From Pelargonium cotyledonis (Eukaryota > Streptophyta > Magnoliopsida > Geraniales > Geraniaceae): 22,701 bases of DNA. A program made the translations under genes and the position numbers. The notes below the pieces were generated by a model that did no database searches, was not told where the DNA came from, and saw only the letters and a program-made list of their open reading frames with translations. The number at the start of each line of letters is the position of its first letter. Within the stretch, counting starts at the first letter, position 1. Below, piece after piece: positions 10,601-18,399 of this stretch. The DNA is taken from positions 1-22,701 of the forward strand of contig JAYMTA010000967.1 in NCBI GenBank assembly GCA_036897625.1. The letters run 5' to 3'.

Positions 10601-11524
10601 ACCTTCCTTTTCATTCAATACATAGATTCTTTCACTCTAAATGTCATTTACCTGAAATTAAAGCCGTGATCTTCCCTCCACACACGCACTTTGCTCATTC
10701 TCTCCATCACACAGGCACTCACAAGTAGAGGGGACTAGTGGAGAAGATCAGTCAACGTCATTCAAAAGCTATCTTAATCGTGGGAATTTTTTAGTATAAT
10801 CAAGTACTACAAAGAAGATGTTTACACCAATTGCTAATTTAGTGGCTACTGCAGGAAGTATATACAAATCATGTCAAACAACACTTGAAGACAAGCATAT
10901 ACTCTTTAACAATAGATGGCAACTTAATTCACAATTATTGAACTTACTAGACAAAAAATCAATTCACATATTCAGCTAATAGCATTATTTTTTTTTATAA
11001 GCGAGGGACAGGCCCGCTTTGCAGGCCAGTGTTTCTCACCCCCCGTGGGGGGCGTCACCCTGTTAGTTGTTAGTTTCCTTAAACCCATAAATCCCTCCCC
11101 ATACCATCGGCAAGGAGGCTCGAACCTGAGACCTCAAATGAAATCCAAAGCTATCAACCGCTTGGCCCATCATGCCTTGGTCATTAGTAGCATTATTACC
11201 AGACCCAATATCCAAATTCAAATTAAGCAACCAATCAGATGAATGGGGATGCAGCTAATACATACCAGAATGTCTACATAGAAGCTTCCCTCAATTTCTC
11301 AAGGATTGAGTTCAATCAGAAGCGGATAAACAACCCTAAATGTCAGAACAATCACAGAACCTTCAACAAGATATAAAGAAGAATACTCAATCACACAGAA
11401 CACAACATCCAGTGCCATAATAGATCAAAGCAAGCCCTGAATTCAACTATATCCCAAAACAAACCATAATTTTCAACAGAGCATTTGCATGCAAAAGCTT
11501 CAATCAGAGTTCCGAACCTACCAT
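1682..11524 (-). CDS. TDBD-domain protein with 14-residue tandem repeats (five coding exons, 586 aa)
   Basis: Coding segments on the minus strand: 11524-11522 (ATG only), 3913-2495, 2395-2327, 2236-2038 and 1752-1682, joined by GT-AG introns that keep one frame to a TGA. Residues 2-169 include a family-like N-terminus (KSFWMPRYRGCQ); 170-351 are thirteen 14-residue repeats; a polar linker follows; about 447-562 match the plant TDBD domain (Tify-domain binding, PF16135), with LLSTGMLDGVRVKYVSWSRE, a CGCKDC cluster (C488, C490, C493), H507 and C510. The end, ELQRIYGKDEV, also fits the family. Known relatives are uncharacterised plant proteins (for example Arabidopsis At5g13660 and At5g59830, from memory). 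By inference it is a nuclear protein in transcription or chromatin control. The 3' exons are firm; assignment of the start to the distant ATG is inferred from splice signals and phase. Translation could otherwise begin at the Met at 3889. Confidence 0.88.
2837..3409 (-). repeat. Coding tandem repeat: thirteen 42-bp units plus a partial unit
   Basis: Within the large coding exon, units of exactly 14 residues follow one another from 3409 to 2864, with a partial fourteenth from 2863. The consensus is roughly S-M-G-x-x-Y-x-K-G-D-x-N-x-I. The units are diverged (examples: SMGHLYGRGDNSAI, SLGSTYNNGDENSI, SMGQLYGKGANNAI) yet no indel disturbs the period, which suggests selection on unit length. Confidence 0.9.
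4480..4722. repeat. Tandem duplication, about 121 bp x 2
   Basis: The block starting CTTAGAGTTTTTCATATGG at 4481 is repeated from 4602 as CTTAGAGTTATTCATATGG. Both continue through AACCATTTTCATAT, ATACATGATAATTTTTC and TTTCATGACCAAAATCTAT. The copies differ at scattered bases, so the duplication is not recent. No coding potential. Confidence 0.85.
5484..5800. repeat. Two diverged LTR- or TRIM-like repeat fragments
   Basis: Block A (about 5484-5590) and block B (about 5668-5785) share AACTTGACTC, a G(A/G)CGA(C/A)AGACTT(C/T)ACATT stretch and GATTC(A/C)(T/A)TAACA in the same order. Read on the minus strand they begin TGTTAATGAATCACACATTG and TGTTATGGAATCTGACATTA, which resembles the TGTTA...CACATTG starts common in plant LTR-type repeats. 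Spacing inside the blocks differs. No reverse-transcriptase coding is visible. The family assignment is tentative. Confidence 0.45.
7301..7502 (-). mobile_element. tRNA-derived SINE, copy 1, with target duplication
   Basis: The body at 7311-7492 is flanked by the direct repeat GCATACAACT (7301-7310 and 7493-7502). Read on the minus strand it has a Pol III A box (GAGCAAAGTGG, 7479-7469) and a B box (GAGTTCGAGTC, 7436-7426) at tRNA-like spacing, and ends in an A-run next to the target repeat. It lies in the TDBD gene's large intron, in the same orientation as the gene. Confidence 0.85.
8461..8940 (+). other. Gene-like relic with a 27-bp tandem repeat; function not recognised
   Basis: This part of the large intron is richer in GC than its surroundings. 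It starts with three near-identical units of 27-29 bp (8463-8491, 8492-8518, 8519-8545; GTTGTTCCATCTTCATCAAA type), then runs into sequence that looks formerly coding: the plus-strand ORF at 8461-8679 has no ATG start (GTG) and no family I recognise, and the overlapping minus-strand ORF (8551-8940) is also unknown. In the third plus frame short readable stretches are interrupted by stops. It may be a captured gene fragment or a decayed transposon gene. I cannot name it. Confidence 0.3.
10980..11197 (-). mobile_element. tRNA-derived SINE, copy 2, with target duplication
   Basis: The body at 10990-11187 is flanked by TAGCATTATT (10980-10989 and 11188-11197). On the minus strand the A box is GGGCCAAGCGG (11168-11158) and the B box is a perfect GGTTCGAGCC (11126-11117), 42 nt apart as in tRNA genes. 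The 3' end is an A-run after CTTATA. It shares CCAAG(G/A)CATG, GAGGTCTC and GGTATGGG with copy 1, so both belong to one family. It sits in the 5' part of the large intron, sense to the gene. Confidence 0.87.
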
Positions 11525-12090
11525 TTGTCAAATCGCCACTTCTTCTCACCCGATGAGGCAGCCCACCACTGAATCAACTTCGCGGAACACTCCACACTTG
11601 TATCAAACCGCTCCAAGCCTCGCACTCCACCGCCTGGGCGCACAAGAAACCCCGGTCAAAATCCACCTACAATCTCACTCCTTGCTCGATCAATCTGCAC
11701 ATGAAGCACCAAAATTAAAAGAACACGCTATACGAGCAAACAGTCTATGAAGCCTCGATCACACGCGACATGCAAAGCACGATCTCTAGGAGAAACCGGC
11801 ACAGTTCCAGAGACGAGAAGAGTAACAAGACGATCACGGTGAATTTTCAAAATCAGAAGAGAAAGAGACAAGCGTTTAACAGAAACAATGGAGAAGAATC
11901 AACATGAATTGAGACCAATGGGAGAAGTCTGAGAGAACCATACCGCTTCTAGCGACGACCGGAGATGATCGGAAGTTCGATTTTCCGGCAGGGACTCGCC
12001 GGAGAGAAGCGCTCACTTCTCAGCAAAACAACTGAGAAAGTGACTTGCGTTGTGCTGTGTACTTGTGTTGAGTGAGAGAGCTCGATATGA
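11522..12090 (-). other. 5' leader of the TDBD gene: two exons and a leader intron
   Basis: On the minus strand a pyrimidine-rich leader runs from an estimated start near 12060-12090 to 11944, where AAGCG|GTATGG is a good donor. The acceptor TTCATGTGCAG at 11695 follows a T-rich tract. The second leader exon (11694-11522) contains no ATG until its last three bases, and an in-frame TGA lies two codons before that ATG. A strong donor, ATG|GTAGGT, then opens the large intron. The transcription start is an estimate. Confidence 0.6.
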
Positions 12091-12230
12091 AAAACCGAAC
12101 TGTGAGCTGCAAATCATCCACTGTAAATCTCTCTACTGTAACCAAAATCGGTTCCATAATCTGGGCCGTCACGTGGAGAGTTAATAATCATAAATGACGT
12201 GTCAAGTGTTTATTGGTTTTCGCTTTGTCA
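12091..12230 (-). promoter_or_regulatory. Putative proximal promoter of the TDBD gene
   Basis: Just upstream of the leader there is a site II-type TGGGCC (12163-12168), a G-box CACGTG (12170-12175) and, further out, an ACGTGTC element (about 12195-12203). All are common in plant promoters; ACGTG cores bind bZIP or bHLH factors. No clear TATA box was seen. Function is inferred from motif and position only. Confidence 0.45.
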
Positions 12231-12692
12231 ATACTGTGTTGCTTACCGAAGGTTTGATTTGATCGGTGGCCCAGCGTTCCTCGGAAAATGGAAAATTTCA
12301 CCAATTGATTTTTTTGTCCATTTTAGATTTTTTATTTCTATTTCTTTTTTTGTACCAAAAAATATCTGGATACATTCAAAACTAATCAACCAACTTTTAT
12401 TACCATAAATGTGAAAAAGAAAAATCCAAATTATGATTTGAATTTTTGATGTAAAATGTGGATTGATTGTTGATTTTTTATATTCATGATTCATTGCATT
12501 CTCAGGTTCGTAGATGCATTTTTAAATATGAATTTATTTTTTTTATTTATTTATGTTTTTTGTTTTAAAATGAGTATTTTGTTTTTATTTTTAGTAAAAA
12601 TTAAAAATTAGAAAATAATTTAGTGTGTTTTCAATATAACTCTCACTTTCTTCACTTACATCTCATGTGCACTCATGTGCAGATTTGCCCAT
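12231..12692. other. AT-rich intergenic, nothing supported
   Basis: Low-complexity sequence rich in TTTTTATT runs between the TDBD gene promoter and the Stowaway-like element. Short ORFs on both strands are compositionally like random AT-rich DNA. Confidence 0.5.
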
Positions 12693-12829
12693 GTGCATAA
12701 GTGAGAAGGGTAATATGGAAAAAATAATAATATAATAACATAAAAGTGTATCTATTAATTTAGACATTTGCTCATTTTGGAACAAAAAATTTAGACAAAC
12801 AAAACACTCATTTTGAGACGGAGAGAGTA
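12693..12829. mobile_element. Second Stowaway-like right end
   Basis: It aligns with positions 1-126 from GTGCATAAGTGA to GAGACGGAGAGAG plus TA, in the same orientation. Shared blocks include CTCATTTTGGAACAAAAAAT and TTTAGACAAACAA. The left end is not obvious, because no CTCCCTCCGTC is seen upstream, so the element is truncated or diverged there. A 13-bp direct repeat TATCTATTAATTT occurs at 12749-12761 and again immediately after the terminus at 12828-12840. Confidence 0.6.
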
Positions 12830-12840
12830 TCTATTAATTT

Positions 12841-13800
12841 TGTGTTTCTTTAAACAATACTAACAAACAAAATCAAAATATTATTTAAAAAACATCATTA
12901 TTTTCAACTCATTAAATGTGTTTATTGACTTTACATTGAGCTAATTACTTTGAATTTTACTGTGGGTTTATGAATAATGTATTTTTAATAATAATAATAA
13001 TATTTATTTAATTTTAAATTCATCAAGTTTGACAATAATTCATTAGTAGCATTTTCTCAATTGGAAATCTTTTTTTCCTATTATAAATCAAACTATTCTT
13101 CTTCTTTTTTTACTATGAAATTCGGGTAATTTTGTAGGAAATTTGTTTTTTTTTTTAAATAAATAAATAAGTTGAGGTTGGGCAGTGGCGTGTTTGATTA
13201 AGCAAAATTGCAGAAACCAAAGTTTAGCTTTTTCAGTTACAGAACTTGCAATATGGAGAGATTGAGGATCCAATGGAACACAAAAGAGGAGCGAATGACG
13301 AGAAGACAAGTGAGCATGAATAAACCGCCCGTTTATAATGTTTTTTTCACATTTTTTTAGGGATGTGGGCACAGGGCAACACGGGTTGCGGATATGAAGC
13401 ATGTGGTTTGGATTTCGAAGATGGAGACTTGAACAAAGTTTTCGGTTCAACCTTCGAGTTTAATTTGTTGCCAATTCAGATGAAATACACGATGGAGGTA
13501 AGGGGCGGTTGGCAGTGCACTCCACGTGATCAGTTTGAACTTCAAGTGTAATTCTTGTTAGTTATTCGTTCTCTTTAAATTGGGGAGAGGATTCTAGTGC
13601 CTTAGTCATTGGCTCACGATTTAGTCAAGTATTCGATCTCTTTGTCAAGCTAGTGTAGGTGATTTGATTTTTCTAGTTTCCAAATCTAAATCGTCTTTGT
13701 TATTATCCGATTTATACTAATAAATTTTTAGTTTTTGTGTTAAAAAAAATTAATAATAATAATAATAGGACATTTGTTTTGATGGACCGCTCGAAAACCC
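12841..13800. other. Intergenic; two unsupported ORFs
   Basis: AT-rich with TAA/TTA microsatellite runs (about 12985-13015 and 13749-13768). Between about 13170 and 13560 the composition is less AT-rich and holds a 120-codon minus-strand ORF (13088-13450) and a 62-codon plus-strand ORF (13363-13551). Neither shows a domain, transmembrane segment or family I recognise, and there is no splice context. Confidence 0.4.
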
Positions 13801-13814
13801 CAATTAGTTATAAA

Positions 13815-13976
13815 ATTATAGTGGGCCTGTTGGTCATGAGTTGGGTTTGGCTATTTTGTGACGGCCCATATTAGATACAGTTTTGCTTGATTCTTCAAGC
13901 AACGAAATGAAACGGTGAAGAACAAAACTTCACCTTCATCGAATCGAATCGTGGCGCGTTAGGGCTCAGTGGAGAC
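13815..13976 (+). promoter_or_regulatory. Putative SLD5 promoter with two site II motifs
   Basis: TGGGCC lies at 13822-13827 and its reverse complement GGCCCA at 13863-13868. Site II (TGGGCY) pairs are typical of plant genes active in dividing cells, where TCP factors bind. A GTGGCGCG stretch follows near 13951. No strong TATA box is evident. The start of transcription is probably near 13900-13950. Confidence 0.5.
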
Positions 13977-14015
13977 ATGGCGGGAGGAGCAGGTTGCAGC
14001 ATCAGAGCCATCTGA
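13977..14015 (+). other. Upstream ORF in the SLD5 leader (12 codons plus stop)
   Basis: ATG at 13977 opens a reading frame, MAGGAGCSIRAI, ending at TGA 14013-14015, about 315 bp before the SLD5 start. A donor-like CAG|GTTCGA at 14050/14051 shortly after suggests a leader intron, and CAG|GTTGCA inside the uORF is another possible donor. Whether the uORF is retained and translated depends on the transcription start and splicing, neither of which is visible. Confidence 0.4.
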
Positions 14016-14242
14016 ATCCTTTCCAATATCGACTCCATCGTCTTCTCCAGGTTCGACTTTCCATTTCGTTTCTTGCCAATTCAGTATTTTCAAATCCTCG
14101 CATTCATTGCTCAATTTAGTTCAGTTTCGTAGTTTTCAGTGTCAGTGATGTTAATCGTGTGCTGTATTAGGTTCGATTTTTGCATCAATCGAGATTGAGA
14201 ACCCAGATTGTAGAAGTAGGTCTCCTCTAAGTCTTCAATAAT

Positions 14243-14254
14243 TTTGGCGGGAAA
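14243..14254 (+). promoter_or_regulatory. E2F/DP binding palindrome upstream of SLD5
   Basis: TTTGGCGGGAAA matches the E2F consensus TTTSSCGSSAAA on both halves. It lies 78 bp before the SLD5 ATG, in the leader or a leader intron. Replication genes of plants are standard E2F targets, so G1/S control of this gene is a reasonable inference. Confidence 0.7.
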
Positions 14255-14331
14255 TCAAAATCTTATTTCCCTCCATCTGCTCTGGACAATAAAGATAGGT
14301 TTGGTTGATTCCAAGTCCTCCCTCTGCTCCG

Positions 14332-17169
14332 ATGGACGATTACGAGACGCTTATTTCCACGACCGACGTGGAGCTACTGAAGATAGCATGGCGTAACGAG
14401 AAAGCCGCCCCTGAGATCCTCCGTTTTGAGTCTGATTTGATTCAGAGAGCCATGGAACAAATCCGCTTGGTGGTACGCTCTTCCTATCGCAAATGTTTTG
14501 TTTACTTTCTTATTTGGGTATATTCCAAACATGTCCTTTCCAATCAAGATGTAGTAGTCTTTTGCGACTCCTTAAATTTTCCAGTAATAACATATCGCGT
14601 AATTTCGTGGTATTTATTGTTTACTGTCTGGAATTCATTGCATCTTCTGCTTATAATTCTGCTGCTACATTGATTTGATTGTGTAACCTAGGAATGGAAT
14701 TATTGGCATTTAACACGAGCAAATACAAGTGTAAACAACCAGGGATCTCAAGCATGTCAGTGTTCCCTTACCTGTATTTAGCAAGTCAGTAGCAAAATAT
14801 ATCCCCAAGTATAGTGTATTGTTAGGTTTATGTTTAATCATCGAAACTGCTCGACCCCTTTTAGTTCTTTGCTTTTGGGCTACATGGGTATCTCAATTTG
14901 GTGACCCCTTTCCAGTTTCACCTCACCTGGATGATTCTTATTTATGTGCTACGGTTAGTAAATGCTACCTATAAGACTGCTTTTGACTTGGCAATTGAGT
15001 TTGTCTGGGAGGTGCAGTAGCATTTGTTATAAAATGTGTATCTTGCTTGATTTTGGACTTCAGTTAACTTGTTTGTTTTCCACTAGATGAATAACAATCT
15101 TGGAAGTCAGCTTTTTCGTTGGTTGCTTCTGTGAAACTTACAATTGTCAAGGCCTGTGTAGAAAAAGAGCACCACGGAATATGACTAGTTTTTCTGTTAG
15201 CAAACAGTTTACTAAACAGCTGACTCAAGCAAAATAATATTTGTTACTTCATATGTGCTCGGTCATATTACAAGTTAGATGTTTGGCTTTTCAAGCAACT
15301 CTTTACTGGGTTGATCTCGAGTTAAAACACTCTTTAAAAATTGAGTGCTGTGAAGCTTGAAGTGATTCATTTAGAATATAAAATATGAGAAGAGGCTTTG
15401 TTTGCATTTTCCTTGTCATTTTTGAATAATGCAAACATTGAGCTGTAAGATTATGAAGACCAAATAATAACTAAAGATTTTGTATTAGAATATTGTTTTC
15501 CGTGAATGATGTTGGCTACATGATCCCATTTTTGAAATAGTGAAATTGTTAAACAAAGGAAAATCTCACTTCAAGTAATTTTGAACTATATGATCCTGCT
15601 ACCTTATTTCTTTGGTTGTAGAGAAAAGAAATGTGGCTAACAAGTAACAATGTATTTTGTGATCATTAAAATCATGGAGATGTTTGATTACCAATTCTAG
15701 TTATCCGGGAGGCTTTGAAAATACAAATCTTGCACCTACTCTTGTTCAGAATATGATGTTGGAGAAATTATGAACATCAAGAATATCTTCACTAGCTGAT
15801 CAAATAAAATGAAAATCTTTACTAGATCTTTCCTAGTACACTTGCTCATGCCAAATCATTTTAAGCTCCATTTTCTTTCTTTCAAGTTGACGCCTTTTCT
15901 GTTTTCTATCAGGAAGAGAACTTGGAGATGTCTGCAAAAGATGGTATTGATCCCCTTATTCTATCGATGTACCAGATGGACTTGGATAGAACCCAGTATT
16001 TGTTGAGATCATATCTTCGGATTCGTCTTCAAAAGGTGAGCATTTACTTTTTCTTGTCATGAATCTTTTGTTCGGCTATCTTTGGATTTCATCATGAAGG
16101 AAATTATCAGCACTTATGGTCTGTTTGATTTCAGTTTGAGGTTTGGAATACAAATTGTTGAATAGTGTCATCAGAACTTGTAATGATAATATCAATATAA
16201 AGTTCATTTTAGGCAATTGAAGTGCATAGAATGTCAGATATGTTTAGGGAAAGACTGCTCAATAAGAAGCTACCAAAACCTTATTCTGTAGAACCTTTTC
16301 TTTTAATATTTGAGTAAGCTTGAGACTTTTCAATGTTTTACTTTATGTTATTTTTATTTTTGGTTGTATTACAGATTGAGAAGTACACGTTCCACATCTT
16401 AAAAACTGAACTCTGGAATCGGCTTTCACAACAAGAGAAAGAGTTTGCCAGAAGGTGAAGTCTGTAACTTGAATTCATTTTGGCCTTGTTTTTGTACTAT
16501 CGAAATATGTTTATGAGGTTTCATTTCACTGTTACTAAAATTGAGTCTATGGTCACAGATGTACAGATGATATGGAAAAACATCTCGAAGAAAGTGTTCT
16601 GTCAAAATTGCCTGAGAATTATAGGTTCATACTTAAACAGTCCATTACAAGTGAAGAAGATGATATGGGTATTGAACCATCTTTATAAGTCACTCTAATC
16701 TTCCGCATTTGGTTTCTACAATATATAATCAAAATTTGCTATATCTCCTGGAATTTGTTGAAATATATTTGGTTCAAGGAGTGGTTCAAGTCTAAATCTT
16801 AGTCATTCAAATGGCAGAGGATTCCATATCCGTTGTTGAGCATCTGGTCAGTTTGATTTGCTGGGTATTTAATTTTTATTAATATGTGCTACATATCTGT
16901 TTGATATGCAGTCCCTGAGCCACCAGTGGACACATTTGTGGTCTGTAGGAGCAAGGGATTTGTGGGACCTATCCACCTCGAAGACAGGTAATGAACGACA
17001 TGCTTCAGTTTATTCCCAAGAGAAAAGTTGTTTGATTCATATGCTAACCAATTTAAATCTCCCATCTACCAGCAGTGAGCCATTATTCATGGAGCAAGGC
17101 GATCTATGCTTTATACGTTACGAGCAAATAAAGCCATTCCTAGAGAAAGGGGAGGTTGATTTGGTCTAG
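14332..17169 (+). CDS. SLD5: DNA replication complex GINS subunit SLD5 (six exons, 208 aa)
   Basis: Coding exons: 14332-14472, 15913-16035, 16375-16454, 16559-16668, 16912-16987 and 17073-17169 (stop TAG), all with GT-AG borders and compatible phases. SLD5 joins PSF1, PSF2 and PSF3 in GINS, which binds MCM2-7 and CDC45 to form the replicative CMG helicase in the nucleus. Family hallmarks: DVELLKIAWRNEKAAPEIL near the N-terminus (residues 12-30), DPLILSMYQMDLDRTQYLLRSYLR in the A domain (60-83), KLPENYRF, and the C-terminal B domain VPEPPVDTFVVCRSK...GDLCFIRYEQIKP ending DLV. Length is close to Arabidopsis SLD5 (about 220). The ATG at 14332 is chosen because the frame upstream opens only with a TTG at 14305. 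Intron 1 is 1440 nt, the others 85-339 nt. The last acceptor is a CAGCAG tandem site. Confidence 0.96.
14473..15912 (+). other. Intron 1 of SLD5
   Basis: Donor GTG|GTACGC at 14473, acceptor TTTTCTATCAG ending at 15912. T-rich with no recognisable repeat or gene. ORFs entering it from exon 1 stop within about 200 bp. Confidence 0.8.
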
Positions 17170-18399
17170 TAGTTGTATTACTATGAATTCTATGGCGAGA
17201 CTCACAAGTCTGGACAACTAGAGTTAGTAGATGACAATTTATTTAAAACTGGTTGAAAAAATTGTAGACGAGGATGTGTATGTGATTTCCTTGATGATCC
17301 AATGAGGTTGATTAGTTTAGTACCATGTTTAGCTCAGTTTTTATGCGTGAAGTATTGTTTGTACAAATTTGTTCGGTTCTCCATCATGTTTTGTTGACAA
17401 TTGCTATGTGTATTATACTATCATGATTCATGGGAAAGCAACTGTGATGGAGAAATTGTATATTCTACTACTGCTCAATCTTCAGTGCATGGTTTAGTGA
17501 ACATGTGAAATGACCTTACCGCTCATCAATACATTGATAGTGTTTGATCAAGTTATAGCGATATGAAGGGCGGCTCGAACCTGAGACCTCGAGGTAAGCA
17601 AGCGCCTTTAACCACACACTAATGGTTGTCGGTTTTCCACGTTGTTTATTTATAGGAAATACAATGATAATGATTGATGGAAGAAAGGGGGGTTCGCAAA
17701 GGTATTTGACATTGACTTAGCGCATAGAAGAGGTTGACGACTTGACGCAGATAAGCAACACGAGAATGAGTTTGCGACGAGGGTGTATGTAGAATGAGTG
17801 GAGAGAATGTTGTGAAATAGAAGTATATGTTTTTTCTAAGTGTCTTACGAGTGGTTTTTGTCATGCGGCACAATTTTATACTCGATCTCCAGATGTTGAC
17901 CGGTGCTTACTTTCATGATACACGAACAATCTCATTGTCTTAATTTGTGCTCATTGTGTTTGATGCACATGAATCAGATTGATCCTCTTCCTCTAAATGC
18001 GAGAGTTTGGAGCGCCACGCGAAACCGATTCTCTCAGTCCGTGACAAATTTCTTTCAAAAAGTAAACTAAATAAAAATAGAGAGTTCATCCATATCATGT
18101 ACACAAGGCCAACAACTATATAGGTTTAATGGAGAAACAAATTACCTTTATTCTCATTCAGATTTCCTTAGCATCATATGCAAAAAACCAAAGGTATCAA
18201 ACTGGAAAATCTCTTGCAATTAGGTATATGGTCAACAATATGTGGAACTGATGGTCAAGGAGACAAAAGACTAACTAGATGAGACTCAACATTGTAAAAT
18301 ACAGTATCTATTTTCTTACAGAAAATGTAATGCAGAAACCAACTTTTGTTAACTGATATATTTATATGTGTGTGTAATGAAGCCTAACCTCAGTCATAG
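17170..18399. other. Convergent intergenic region between SLD5 and the receptor kinase
   Basis: Both neighbours end here, so the region must hold two 3' UTRs and poly(A) sites. Around 17575-17630 is a SINE-like fragment (listed separately). A 75-codon minus-strand ORF at 17646-17873 has no recognisable domain and is probably chance. Confidence 0.55.
17570..17632 (-). mobile_element. Possible truncated tRNA-derived SINE fragment
   Basis: On the minus strand GAGGTCTCAGGTTCGAGCC contains a perfect Pol III B box (GGTTCGAGCC) and the same GAGGTCTC lead-in as SINE copy 2. About 40 nt upstream lies an A-box-like GTGTGTGGTTAAAGG. The downstream body does not match the two SINEs in the TDBD intron, and I see no A-run or target duplication, so this is a fragment or a different family. 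Confidence 0.4.

Larger units (their letters stand above)
3914..11521 (-). other. 7.6-kb intron of the TDBD gene
   Basis: Donor ATG|GTAGGT at 11521; acceptor TTGGCAG at 3914. The intron is phase 0 and joins ATG to the codons for FFERKSFWMPRYRG. It contains two SINEs, a 121-bp tandem duplication, a pair of diverged LTR-like repeats and a gene-like relic near 8461-8940, listed separately. Elsewhere it is AT-rich and non-coding as far as I can see. An unseen alternative first exon inside it cannot be excluded. Confidence 0.6.

Noticed and set aside
14305..14331. Nine extra residues upstream of SLD5 Met (MIPSPPSAP)
   Set aside because: The codon at 14305 is TTG, not ATG; the first in-frame ATG is at 14332 and matches the family N-terminus.
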